DNA from: Apostichopus japonicus
Taxonomy: Eukaryota; Echinodermata; Holothuroidea; Aspidochirotida; Stichopodidae
Direction of reading: 5' to 3'
Length of the DNA stretch: 64,000 nt
NCBI RefSeq assembly: GCF_037975245.1
Contig: NC_092561.1
Coordinates: 4,392,001 to 4,456,000 of the forward strand
Positions 1 to 14,522 of the stretch are shown here, one piece after another; positions within the stretch are counted from its first letter, which is position 1, and the number at the start of each line of letters is the position of its first letter. A program made the translations under genes and the position numbers. The notes under the pieces were generated by a model. That model was not told where the DNA came from. It did not search any database and saw only the letters and a program-made list of their open reading frames with translations.

Positions 1-516
1 ATTTAAACTGAAAAAGGAGTGTTTATTTGTATTTTTTAACGAGTGAAAAATGTTGAAAAGCTTAGAATGTTATTGACTCACAATTGGTTTCATATCATAG
101 TCATATAACTATTTTCAAGAACATTACATTCTTTCAAAAACTCTTACACTAACGTAATTCATACTAAAACTTAACCAAACAATTAATGACGACATTCATG
201 AACTTTTTCGTCTTATGATTCTCTGTACATAATATATTGTTCTTGTTTGGTTGGCATATATTTTTAATATTCTTATGCTTGTGTTAATTTGTAAACGTTT
301 TTTGTTTTGTTTTTGTACATGTTGTTTAGGTTACTCTTATTAGTTGTAAACTTATATAATGACATTTGATTTAGAACTGAATTCTTCATCGAAATTATAC
401 CGTCCTGTAAAGCAGATATTACACAAAGCCTCCCTACCTACTCATAAGACAATAACAAATTAATACCAATAATTCCATTACCCGAAAAGCCTTATATAAA
501 GATGTTCTTGTAACAG
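1..516 (+). other. Intron sequence upstream of first visible exon
   Basis: AT-rich non-coding sequence that ends in an acceptor (taacag) at 511-516. The first visible exon begins in phase 0, as TILa/EGF exons do elsewhere in this gene, so a TIL exon should lie to the left, outside the window. No module exon is recognisable here on either strand. Confidence 0.7.
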
Positions 517-694
517 CTGGACGAATCAGTCTACAATGCCGAATGTGGGGAGCGTTGCTCATGTGTGGCTGGGACGTATACGTGTGAAACATCTTCTTGT
601 GATCCTGATGCTCAATGCACTGATAAAGGAGGGGTAGTTGGCTGTTACTGCAATCCTGGTTTCACAGGGGATGGACTTACATGCATTCCGGAAC
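517..694 (+). CDS. Gene 1 exon: TILa/EGF-like of the preceding module
   Basis: This phase 0 to phase 1 exon encodes 59 residues with the TILa/EGF cysteine pattern, CGERCSC near the start and [12 protein letters not shown] at the end. The donor is gtacgt at 695. It closes a module whose VWD, C8 and TIL exons lie left of the window. The next exon (1300) starts in phase 1, so the junction codon reads through correctly. Confidence 0.82.
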
Positions 695-3600
695 GTACGT
701 ATTTGATAATAAACTATACGATTAATTTCATATTAAGCTACCGAAAGTCATTAAATATCACTGCGAACGAAACTTTACGAACAACCTCATGGAAAGCCTC
801 ACTCAACGTTATCGCGCATCATCTCGTCCCAACTTACACATTGCTATTGTCCGACGTCCCCATGCGAAGCCCCTTCTACTGACCTCACACAAAACCTTTA
901 CCAGCGTTCTATTTTCTAGCCTTCTCCAACGTTCTCATTCATAACCTTTTGTAATGACCTAAGCCATAGCCTTGCCTGACTTAACGATACTCATGCATAG
1001 TGCTGGCAAACGACTTCGTTGATAGTCTTGGCTAATGAACTCGTTCGTAGCGCAGCTTCGACATGTATGCATTAATTATCATGTTATATTGAGAGAAAAA
1101 GCTTTACTGAACATAATCTTTTATTACTAATTTGTATGTATTACACAAACAAGTTTGCTAGACAAATTAATAAAAGTATAACTGGAGTCGGTCGACGTTG
1201 CTACAACTATGACTTCATACCTAATGTTCATTTAACAGTCTACCCATGTCATTTTAGAGAATCGTTGACTTCTTAATGTTTTTTCTCCTTCTACTACAGC
1301 TACATGTCGTTGCACTGTCTGGGGTGATCCACATTACACGACTTTTGATAAAGTAAAATATGACTTCCAGGGAGATTGTGAATACACAGTACTCAAACCT
1401 TGTGAAGATTCGGAGCATCCAGACTTTGAAGTAGTTGGTAATAACCGCAAGAATTCTCCAACCAGCAGAATTTCATATCTTAGGGAAGTTCGATTAGTCT
1501 ATGGAGGCAAGGAGTACGAACTCTTACAAGATGGTGTGGTACTCGTAGATGGAGCAAAGGAACCACTGCCATATGACGATGACAATGGAGTGCACATATC
1601 AAAGCCCGGCAATACTGTAAGAATTAGTTACTTCGACAAATGTTCCACTTTTATACACATATAAACCAATACAAACAAATTGCATACATTATCTTTCAGC
1701 TAATGTTTTATAATTATTAAAGAGACTGTTTCTGGTTTTTAATCTTGTTTTTTGTTGTGATAGGTTTTGTACACTGATTTTGGCCTGACTCTTACTTGGG
1801 ATAATGACCAAGGATTAACTGTTACCTTGGGTAAGAACGACTACTTCAACAACACATGTGGTCTTTGTGGGACGTGCAATGATATTGCTTTTGACGAGTT
1901 TTTGATGTCATCTGGCGAGCTTGTAAGTAGCCTACTTAGTCTTTAAATCGTAGAAAATAATACCGACATATACATAAACATTAACTTGCATTTCAAATAC
2001 GCTATAAAAGCATAGCCTTTTCCCCGCACTTGTGAAATTTAAAAAAAAACGAGAAATTTAATTAAAACAAGACAATTTTTTTTTTAATGTTTATTCATAC
2101 TCGAGTGGTGGTAGATTAAGTTAACTAAACCATAATTGACATAAAATTGGGGTGAACTGAAATGTTAATATTATCCGTTATATATCCGTAGTTCGTTATC
2201 CATATACTAATTCATCCAATAAATATTAGTGCAATTCTCCAAATATAAAGATGCTGGTACATCTCCTAATTACACTTACTTCATAAATGCGTTGTTAAAC
2301 GTCGTATGTTATGTCTGCTTTATATTTTGTTTTGTAATTAGACCAGCGACGTACTTGAATTTGGTACGAGTTGGCAGACTGGTGACAGAGAATGTAAGGA
2401 CCCGCCCGTGGAGGTGACATGTCCTGCTGGAGAGGATGCTGAAACGGAAGCAAAGAGCGAGTGTGACGCCATCATAGATCCGTTGGGTGAGTGCCAAGCT
2501 GATTGATACATACTAGCAAGTGTTTGATGGGAGATTGATTACGTATAGCATGATACTCTACTAACTTACAGGGATGCACACGATTTTTGTATTCATCTGT
2601 TTATAAGGACGTCAAATGGGAAGCCGGATGAAAATACCTTTCGCAGAATGAAATAGTACACCACAAATACTTTATTACGTTTCTTCAAAGACGCGAATCA
2701 GATTGACAATTATAACTGTGTTCTAAATTGTTCTGCTTTGCGTTATTCAAGTTTTTTTTCATTAACATGAATGTTAGCTGTAATAGAAAAAGGGTATTTG
2801 GTCTGTGTTCTGCGGCTGAAAGATCTAAATGACGTTATATTTTATCATTTAAAGGAGTTTTATCAGTTTGTCATGACTTCTTGGATCCAACACCTTACTA
2901 TGAGACATGTGTTTATGACGTGTGCGCAGGAGAGGCTGGTTCTTTGTGTGCCAACATGGAGGAGTACGTAAAGGAGTGCATTGCGAATGGAGGCACTGTT
3001 TACTATTGGTGGAAGGATCGCCCTGAATGTCAGCCAGGTAAGTTTATTGAAATTGAGGCAAACTCATTACTTGTAAATTTACTTACAACAACATGGCTCA
3101 TGTATAGTATTGTATAGTCAAGTATATAGTATATATAGAGCTAATAACTAATAAATAATTAGAACATTAATCTATTACAAACGTATTATTTTTCATCTTT
3201 ACACATCCTTAAGTTTTCAATTTGGCTAACAGCGTTAATCCATTTTCTCGTTATAGTTCATGACCAGAAAAGCCTTGACTATGAATGTAAGGTTGATAAA
3301 ATTCAACAGAGATAGTTGGATTGATACAAGTTTCATACCTTTGTCTGGTTTCCAGATTGTCCTGAAGGTTCTGTTTACATTCCCGACTACCCTGGATGCC
3401 CACCAACCTGTGCGCAACCTAATGGTGACCCTGATTGCCCATTTGACTCAGTTCCTGTATGCTTGTGTAGGTATCCTGCCCTCGTTGATGGTGATCAATG
3501 CGTGGAAGAATGTCAAGGTTGTACCAACGAAAACGGAGGTTATATAATGGCAAGTTTAATTTACAGCTCTAAGTTTAACTGCAGGATATTTAATACTCAA

Positions 3601-6600
3601 GTAATAATATGATTTACAGCTCTAAATTTAACTGCTGGATATCTAATACTCCATAAATAACAAAGTTCGATGGATCCATTTCTATGAAAAAATTTGATAG
3701 TTTAAGAGCGATAATAAAGTTGATTTTCATAAAATTTTAATATTGAAATCGCAAAAATCCGAGGGCTTACACGGATCTATTCTTGGGGTTAATTAAATGT
3801 TAGACAAACAATGGCTTGAACCAATCCAATGCAAAAATAAACTACTTACCGAAGAATGAACTCAATTAATTATCTTCACTCAAAGTACTCTACGTAGAAG
3901 CTTGAGGATCCCACTATTATGGGATTTGCTTAGACACTTGCGATTGGTGATGGAATTAAGTAACCCCGTAAACTATTCCCAATAATTGGCAAATTGCTTC
4001 AAAGAGCCGACCACAAGTGAAATGAGAACAATTTAACCTTTTTGATCTCAGTATTCTCGAATGCTTACTGTAGTTACTTGCTCTTCATGATGAAATTTGA
4101 GAAGTGGAGAGTAAACACTACCCATGGATACCTCATTTTGGGGAATATCTCCGGGTAGTTAAGACAATTAACCATGCATTCCATATAACTGAAAATATGA
4201 ATTGGTTGACTCATGATCTCTCAAATTTAAAATTATATATATTATATCCAAGACTATTCACATTAAGTGTAATCTACAGAAAGCCTATTTAAACATTGTT
4301 TTGTGTCATTGAAAAGTGGCATCATTTCATGTTGTAAAATCACATAATGTGGGGCCCATTGCGTTTGTAACGTAAAACATGGTTATAACTTCTTTTACAG
4401 AATCATGAATCCTGGGTGAATGACGACTGTACAGAAACATGCTCCTGTTTAGACGGGATTCTGCAGTGTAGCTCTCTGGTTTGTGACGAATTTGCAGAGT
4501 GTGGAATCAAAGCTGGACAAAGAGGGTGCGTGTGCAACGAAGGTTACGAAGGAAATGGCCTGGAGTGTACTGAAGGTTAGTTATATTAAATAACCAGCTT
4601 CGACGTCTTAATTTAATCGTAGAATACAACACGAAAACATCACCTATTGGGTGGTTTTGCTTGTTTTCATTCAGATCAATTTACTGACAGTGAACACCAA
4701 CATTACTTACAATATAAAACCTATCGATAAATCCGACTGATGTAGTAAACAGTTGAATTGAATCTCTGGGTAAAACGTCATTGATTTAGAACATAATCCC
4801 AAACCTCTACATTGCTATTGATTAAATATATATTACACTTGGTAGATTTATTTACTTAAATAGGTCAGCTGACAAGTCACGTCAGTGCCACTTAGGATAT
4901 ATCAACGTTTGCACAGTATTTGTATGTTATTAACACAAGTGTGGGAATGAATCATTTGTGGTATCGTATCACATATTGAACCATTTCTTTGAACTGCAAA
5001 ATGCAATAAGTTGATACTAAAGTAATAAGAAAACTATTGAATGGGAACTTCTTCGATAACTTTGGCAAATGTAATGACAAAAGCCCGTATGCTCATAACG
5101 TTTTCTTGGTTATTTACAGCTGCCTGCGAATGCTCAGCTTACGGAGATCCACATTACGTCACTTTTGATGGCAGTAGATATAACTTCCAAGGAGATTGTG
5201 AATACATCTTGGTTGAAAATTGTAACAATGACGGGACTCTTCCAGATTACAAAGTTATTGTCAACAACGTGAAAGATTACCCCACATCCCCGGTGTCATT
5301 TACCAGAGGAGTTCGATTAGAATATGATGGAAATAACTATGAAGTGAATAGCCAGGGAACTGTTTACATCAATGGTATTCAGGAACTGTTACCTTACGTC
5401 AGTGAAGATGTCACTGTACAGAGGCTGTACCCTGACAGAGTTGTGAGTTTAAATTTACGGCGCTTGTTAAGGCGGAGTCCAACACAACTCCAATTAGCAA
5501 ACATAACGTTACCAACCCGAAACCGGGATAATTACTGATAAAATGATGACTTCCGATGAGAGAAAACTTAAAGTGTTTAATCTTGTTATCAGATTCCTAT
5601 GTTCTTAATATAATAACAGGGTTTTAATTGTTAATCGGACATGTCTTAAAATCCAAAAGCTGTAGTTTCAGTCAAATAAAATAATATTTTTAATGAATCC
5701 TTCAAACGTTCTTCATGCCGACGCTTGGAAAAGATAGAGATGTTATATCAGGTAATATTATTTTAAGTGATCAGATAAAAAAAGTGAATACATTTATATC
5801 TTGAAGGTCGTATTCGATGTTTTGATAATACATTTAGTGCACTTTCCTACTGATTGCAGCGATAATAAAAGTTACGCTTGTATATGTCCGTCACCAACGT
5901 CATTTTGAACAACCTGATATTGATTGAGCTTCTGTTAGATATTTAGTTAGAAATAATTGTTACCATGAATGTAAAGCAACTATAAAGGTGGTTGCTAATC
6001 CATGCATTGTTGTTCTCTTTTGGTAGGTAATTGACACTTCCTTCCAACTATCTCTGATATTCGAGAGCCCGTACTCTGTCCGTGTGAAGGTGTACCATGA
6101 AATGCATCTCGGAGCTACATGTGGGCTCTGTGGGACTTGTACAAAGGATCCGTCAGATGACTTCTTACTACCCAGCGGAGATCTGGTATCAAATAAACAT
6201 ATTTGTCGATATCCCTCCATAAGCGTAACTTGATAATTGTATGAGTCTAGGTCAGTTTATCACATACACACTGTTATATACTGAAACCATTCATAGAAGG
6301 TACGCCAATGCGACATCTGGGTTGCATGTCGACTAATCTTTAACTCGGACTAGTTAATCTTAATACTCTTTCATAGCGTCAAAATCGTTAAATATTTAAC
6401 TATGAATAATGGAAATATATATTATAATGTAACAGAACAACAACCTTGAGCTTATTGAAAATGTTGTTCATACAAATTATAACGACAACGGTGGTCCTTA
6501 TTGGTAATAACAACATGCTCCATTTTTAAGGCTTATAACGCTATGGATTTTGGTAACGCCTGGGCCACTGCCTCCAGAGAGTGCATTGAGGATAATGGGG

Positions 6601-9600
6601 AAGAGGCGTGCGAAGAAGATTCTGAAGAAGAAGTTAATGCAAAGGATACTTGTAGTGTGCTTACATCTCCTGTTGGTGAGTGTTTGAAAGTCAGAAAAGC
6701 AATACACAGCCTGAGAAAATAACTCTCCAGCCACCTTTTTAACGAGTTAAAGGGAAAGAAGACTCTCCCCAAACCGCGTGGCGCCCTCAAAGTTAACTTT
6801 CCTTTGCCTGCAAGTGAAGTTTTCTTTGTCGCTACACAGTTATGCAGACAGTAATGAAACGTGACACTTTGTTATCTTTAGCTGAAGTTGAGATGTCCAT
6901 CGCTGTTATGTACACTGTTCTGTGGATATGGATAGCAGCTGTATGTATTCACTGTACACTAGTGTCTAATTATATGTGCGGTATATATCACATGTTCGTA
7001 TCTTCGGGAAATCACTATTTTGTTTTCTCATCATCAGTATCGAGCTGGTCTTAATTGTTTTACATTATTTCATATCTCTTACACAGGACCTTTCTCACAA
7101 TGTCATGGTTTTGCCAATCCAGATAATTTATTTGAAACTTGTGTTTACGATGTGTGTGCTGCTGGTACCAATGAAGTTTTTTGTAGCAACGTACGTAAAT
7201 ATGCAGAAGACTGTATTCAAGCCGGCGGAACACCTGGAGAGTGGTGGAATAGTGTGCCCGAGTGCGGTAAGTTCCTCTTTTATTATGTATATTTGTACAA
7301 TTAGCTATGCAAATATGTATAATAACCCTTTACTACTGCAAATCATTATCATATCCAGCCCATATACACCGTAAGAGCCATAATGCAGATGCCCGGGTAA
7401 GTGAATGCACGGGTTAAGACGTAGTGTAGCCATTTCAGTATACCCCTCCCCCTACCTCATATAGGAAAACTGAACACCCAGATTCTCTGGAACTTTACAA
7501 ATTTATGAAATGCAGTGTTGTTGAGTGCACTTTTACGTGGAATTAGTAGCTACTTGTAATTATGAATACTCATGGAATAGGGAAGGTTTGATATACACCG
7601 GTGGTTATCCCATAGGCAGGACTGTTAATGAGCTGATGTAGGATTCCTCATACTTGGAAGTTTGCTTGGCTGATAATTTTATTCACGCTGATGTTAATGT
7701 ATAACACTTGGAAATAATTGAAATATCCATGGCTCCATAGGAATATCAGCCTGTACTGCACATTGCACCCTTTACAAACTTACACTTACGATTTAGAGAA
7801 AGGAGAATGAATCAACAAGTATCTTCTATTTCGTTCGTTATTCTATTCATATCTTGATACAATTTAGGCAGCATCTGCCCTGACAACATGATTTATGATC
7901 CATGCGACTCTGCTTGTCAACCGACTTGTGCTGGAGGAAATGACGAAGATTGTAAATTTACATGCGAAGAGGTCTGCAAATGTCCTGATGGGCAGCTAGT
8001 GGACGGTGATGAGTGCGTCCCCGAAGCAGACTGTGGGTGCACTCTCCCCGGAGGGGCTTATATAAAGGTAATGTCATTGGTTATGAAGCCTTCCAGCCTT
8101 GTATTTGTTGATTCCTGAAAGGGGTTTTCGCTTGTGTTCGATATAAATGAAATTTAGTTGATGTTTTATTACTCTCCATTGTGCTTCATTTTTTAGTCAA
8201 TATACAAGATTTGCCTTTAAATGTTTCTCCATGCTGGTCTCTCACACGATCATCGTGTCCTTTATCTGTATGGTTTTAGAGAGGTGACGAATGGTACAGT
8301 GAGGACTGCTCAGAACGTTGTCTATGTTTAGATACTGGCGCGGATTGTAACTCTTATTCGTGTCCTGATACATCCGTTTGTGACGTCAGAGACGGTTTAA
8401 GGAAGTGTTATTGCCCGTCACAGTATGTTATGGTGGATGAAGCTTGTCGTAGAGGTATGTTATTTTTAACGCTGCCAATTACGAATAATGTAACCTCGAG
8501 ATTATACATAATGAATATTCTTACTTCATGCTGGTCAGTAAAATATTACTACGATGATGTAGAGGGAGTCATTGCAAATGTAGGAATGGTGTCAACGATC
8601 ATTTATAAGGACTCCTAAATCATTGCGACTTTCGTTCTTGGTAATAACATGATATGTGATCCTTTGGCAGGTCCTTGTGTGTGCAATGTCTACGGCGATC
8701 CTCACTACACTACGTTCGATAAGCTTTCATATGATTATCAGGGGGACTGTGAATACATCCTTGTACAGAAGTGTTCCACATCAATTAATGTACCAAACTT
8801 TAAGTTGGTTGGTCGACACAGCCGTGATGCACCCAGTGACAAAGTGTCATACTTGCGGTATTTGCGGTTTGAGTATGGAGGCAATGATTATGAAGTCTTC
8901 ATTGCTGGCAAAGTGAAAGTTAACAGCAGATTGGTTAATGTGCCATACGAAGATGAAGAACTTGGAATCACAATAGGCAATCAGGTTTACGGCTTCACGG
9001 TAAGTGTATGCCCAGAACTTGTAATGTTAGGCATCGTTACTATCTTATCCACAATACAATCATGAATGAATATTGGAGACAATCAGTTTTCTGTTTGCCA
9101 ACCCTGAGGTAGGCTGCACAATTGGGTTGAGTCTTGAGAATAACTTTACCTTCTTTTTATAACTCAAATTATTTTAACAAAGAATGTACCATTACTTTTA
9201 ATGTGATTTTTTAATAACATGCTTATTGTATATATTATTTTGTAAATTGTTGCTGGATCATCTTGTCATTGAAAACATTTTCTTCCACATTTTGCAGACA
9301 ATTGCAGTAGAAGGTCTTTTCATTATGTACGACAACTTACAAAATGCGGAAATCCACGTACATGCTGAATTAGAGGGACAAGTGTGTGGAATGTGCGGTA
9401 CCTGTTCTGACAGTCAAAGTGATGAGTTACAAATGCCAAATGGAGATATCGTAAGATATTATAGTTTCTATCAGAGGAAAATTGAATTATATCGAGTGCA
9501 TGTTTCTTTAGTAAAGAATAACGATCACAGTAGTATATGTCAGATTCTAAAATGCAAAAATAATGCCAATTTTAGAGCAATTAATGCAATAGATTAGGCA

Positions 9601-12600
9601 TCTTATTTTTAAATATATTGCCTCTGACTTGGCTGCAGGCGTCTTCGATCACCGAATTTGGGGCTGCGTGGAGAAACGATATGACATGTGAGACTGAAGG
9701 AGTTACAGAGAACCCTTGCGTAATCGGCAGTCTAGAGGACAACTGGGCAAAAGATATGTGTAATCTATTGATTCAAAATTCAGGTAAACAATTGTAATCA
9801 GTAAATGTTGTTCACAGAATGTAAAATTGAATATTCTTCCAGATAGCAGCCATATTACGTTCAAGCTCAGATTTCTTGATTATAGCTTTGTTTTAACGTG
9901 AAGATTACTTTGTTGAATAATTTTGAGCGGAATTGATATAGGATTGCTGATTGCTTACAACGTTCCTTTATATATTAGACAGGCCCTGAGATATGAGACC
10001 ATTGCGTATACAATTTTGAAAACAGAGGTCGTCACTACTTTGTTCTGTGTATATATCTGAATGAAGTTTGACAACAGTTACATTTGCGTAGCTTAGAGCA
10101 TCGATTTGCATTTTAATTTTTTTTTCTAAAGATGTGTAAAATGAATATTCTATAAGTAAAAAGAAAGAAAGTTTCTGACCAAAAGTTACGACGACATTGT
10201 TCTTCGTTAGGTCCATTTGCCCCTTGCTACGAGTTTGTTGATCCTCAAGTCGTTTACGATGCTTGCGTTATGGATCTCTGTGTATCCCTGAAACCGTCCT
10301 TCTCGTGTTATATCATGAAGATCTATGCCCAGCAGTGTAGGCAGGCTGGTGGGAATCCTGGTGATTGGCGTAAAGACGCTCAACATTGCTTTGTCGAAGG
10401 TAATGACCATGGCACTATATACACATTCCGGATAAGCGTAATCATCTCTTGAACCCATGAAATTACAGCTATTAAGGTCACTCTATTTCATGGTATGATT
10501 TGTACATATTATTGATCGCATTGATATTGCCACTATGTACATTGTAAGTATCATTATACCAATTTGTTTCATAGAAAACACGATGGTTAGATAAACATAA
10601 TCAATAATTGCGCAGTTCAATCACAAAGTAAATAAACAAAAGACAACAACACTTTTCGGCAAGTGACAAGAATTATTTTGACAGTAAAACTGTTCTGATT
10701 TACCTTGCAGGAGATGATGGCGGAGGAATGTCTGGAGGAGCCAGTCGAAGAAGGAGGGCAACGGGAACAGGTCCAACAGTTCGAGGTAATTCTGTTTCAT
10801 GTTAGTGGATAAATTTAAACAGAAATATTCAAGATAAGAAATCCTTTTGCAAAACTATCATTTCCAATACCACATATTGTAATTTACTGGTATATGTTGA
10901 CAAATGCAGGCAACCTATTGTTATTCTACCTTTAGCTTGATAGTAAAGTAAAATAATTTGAAATTAGTAAAATCTTCCAACTTGTAATACATTAACCGAT
11001 GTAAGAACTAGCTCCATATTTTTCCTCTCAAAAGGTGCAGTTAATGCGGGTACTTCTTGATATTAACGCTACTTCATTAACGCTACTACATTTTGCCTCA
11101 CAATTTAGATGATGAGTGTCCAGACAATTCTTTCCTCTTCCCATGGGGTGAAGGCTGTCAGCCAACTTGTAATGATCGAGACGGTACAGAGAATTGTCAG
11201 CCAGACACGCTTATTGAGACCTGCATTTGTGCCAATCCACTTGTACTTTACAATGATGAATGCGTAGATCCTGCAGATTGTGGGTGTACCTCTCCTGGAA
11301 ATGACCTCATGGAGGTAAATCTTTAATTATGACTAAAAACAAATTAATAATATATCCGTTCGGCCTAAGCAAATTAATTGTTGCTTAATAAAATGATATA
11401 AAATATATTTGATCAACTGTCCATGAAAAATGATATATTGAAATGAATGTGGTGCCTTTGGAGATGTTTTTCTGCTTAAAGTATACACTTTTACTGGTTA
11501 TAATATTAATCCATAGACCTTTACTATACATAAACGTTAAAGGACTGTCAAATTTAAATTGAAGGGAAACCTCTGCATATTCCACACTGTTATGTTCAAA
11601 GACACTTCTCAGATATGTTGTGCCTAACTCGAGTTATTGTTGATTGAACGTAACTGGTTTTGACTTGCATATCATTCCCTTATTTATCGAAGTGCATCCC
11701 AACATAAAGATTTTGGGATTTCACCAGGTTATATGTTCTTCAAAAGCCACGATAAGGCCATTGCTATCTTCACGATGATCTGTTACATCTGGAATATTGT
11801 ATAGCTTCCGTCAAATCCCAAATCTTTGTAGAATGATTTGAAATATTATAAACAAAAAATAATGAAGATTTCAAACTCAATTGCCATGAAGACATCATTC
11901 ACATTTTTTTTGCACAAATGCATTTACAACATACCATCCAATGTTAAATAATTCTTCACGATACAAATTGCTTTGGGGATGAAGTTGTGACTTAAAGATG
12001 GTCACTATTCTCTAGCAATATGAATAGGGAACCAGCTTAATCCACCAGGAAATCCTTTAAATGAAATTCAGATGATTAAGAAATGTGTCAGTAAAATACT
12101 GTCTTTCATTTAGGTTGGAGATACGTGGATATCAGATACTTGTGATCAGAAATGTGTCTGCACAGACACAGGTCGAGAATGCTCAGATTTTTCATGCGGG
12201 GAGCACGCCCTATGTGAAATCAAGGGCGGTGTGAGAAACTGCTACTGTCAAAATGGCTATACCGGAGATGGACAAACATGTACAGGGGGTAGGTGTTTAG
12301 ATTTTGTAGATGTTTCTCTCTTGATTAATGTTTAATTGAAAACTACCAAACTAGCAATAATTTGTATATTTCATGTTATGTACCGGTAACTTAACCATAT
12401 ATATATCGAAGAAGAATTACTCTTTAATATACGTATTTATTACATTTCTTCAATTATTTGTCAGACGTATACTTCCGATCGCAATGAAGATACTACAATT
12501 ACTACAATAATGTGTCACATAGATGTATTGATTCTTGATCATAATGTTTGAGAGTGTTTTCGTCTTACGGCTTTTCAGAGCATTTAGGTCGTAGGCAAGA

Positions 12601-14489
12601 AATAAATATCTGTAAATAAATATTTCCTGGTGTTTCTTGCTTGGGTCTGCTATGGTCTTAGTAAATCTATTATAGGCCCTTACATTGCAGATTTTAATAT
12701 TAGAATGAAACAGAAAAAATGCAACCCATAGTAAGTTGACATTTTCAGGCTAAATTAACACAAAAAAGTTAATGTCTAAAATGGCCTGGTATGATATCAT
12801 TCGACGCATATAGGTATAACGTCTACCCTCATACCATTATAATATCAGTTACTTCTGTGAATGTCTTTAAATATTTTTTCAAGCCTACTTTCTACTATCA
12901 AAATAATGCTCACTCGGTGTTAACGCAGTAGCAGTCTATAGTGCAAGTGTTATGGGGAAAAAATGTTTTTATCATATCGTAGAGTCAATATGTTCCTTTC
13001 TTGAAAGGCACGTTTGGTACAATATTTGATTATTATTATATTTATATTATTATATTAATTACAGATGGTTGGGGTGGTGGAGGTAGTGGAGATCCGCACT
13101 TTCGTACATTTGACCAGAGAAAGTATGACTTCATGGGTACATGCGAATACACCCTTGTGCAACTCTGTGGTGTTGGAGAGGCTTTACCATATTTCCAACT
13201 AATTGGCAACTTTAACAAACCAGCTCCAAGCCTCACTGTGTCAGTAATAGTGTCCGTACGTCTGGAATATCACGGCCATGTGTACGAGATTAGAGGACCT
13301 AAAGGAACATTGATCGATGACGAAACAGTCACAACTCCAGTAACTACTGAGGCGGTCACTATTTCATATGCAAACAAAGATAAATGGGTGAGTTTATACA
13401 CATGAATAAAAGCAAGTGCTTCTTTGTATTTCTTTGATTGGTCGATTAGTTGATTGGCGCCAACGTTTAGTCTACTGACAACAAAGTCACAATTTCATCA
13501 AATCTGCAAACAATTTGACTCATGATGAAATATTAATGTAATAAAAAATACTCAATATCTCGAATTTGTTGAATCGATACGGTAGCTTACAGCCGTGTGT
13601 TTGAATTTTAATGAGGATATTACCACTAGGGAAATATAGCTACTATTTATCTTAATACCATGATAGGAATATGTCTCTATTTGATGATGAATTTATGTAT
13701 CCGGAAATGTTTAATAGTACTCGTCTGTGCCTAGCACATATAATTACAATTTTCCATTCACAAGACACTGACCACCGACTTTGGAATGGTACTAACTGCT
13801 TCTTTCAATTACTGGGGAGGCTCTGGAACACCGTACGCGGCAGCAAATGTTAACCTTCCTCCTGAGTTCAAAGGTCGAACTTGTGGGTTACTAGGCACAG
13901 CTACGGGAAGTACTGGAGATGATTTCCAAATGCCCAACGGAGAACTGGTAAATATTAATGTTATTGTTATTACAATAAACAAACACAATATATCTGACTT
14001 TAAGACAAAATAATAGTCCCGTCATTGATAACTAACCAGAAAAATACAAAAAACAACACTTCAACGTTGCATACACATATCTGATTTACAGGTTTAGACA
14101 GCGTCCTGTTGTCACGGGTTACGTAAGGCGGTGGACAGGAAATTAAACAATGATGGCACGTTGGTACAGTTTCTAATTTATTATAAGAAATCAAACGGAA
14201 ACCCTGCAAGAGGAATAATAGAATGACGAAATGTTAGCTTGTTCTCATAATACTATAAAACCTTACACATTAATATTTTGATATTATAACTTATCGGACT
14301 GACACACTTACATTCATGAATTAGATTAACTTAATATTTACTCACTGGTAATGTGCGAGAATTCCATCAGAGTCCATTTAATATAATATTCAGCAACTCT
14401 TTGCACAAGAAACACGGTATTAAATTAATTGGATTTTACTTTAATAATTATGATACTAATAATAATGATGATGATGATGATGATGATGA

Positions 14490-14522
<33 letters not shown>

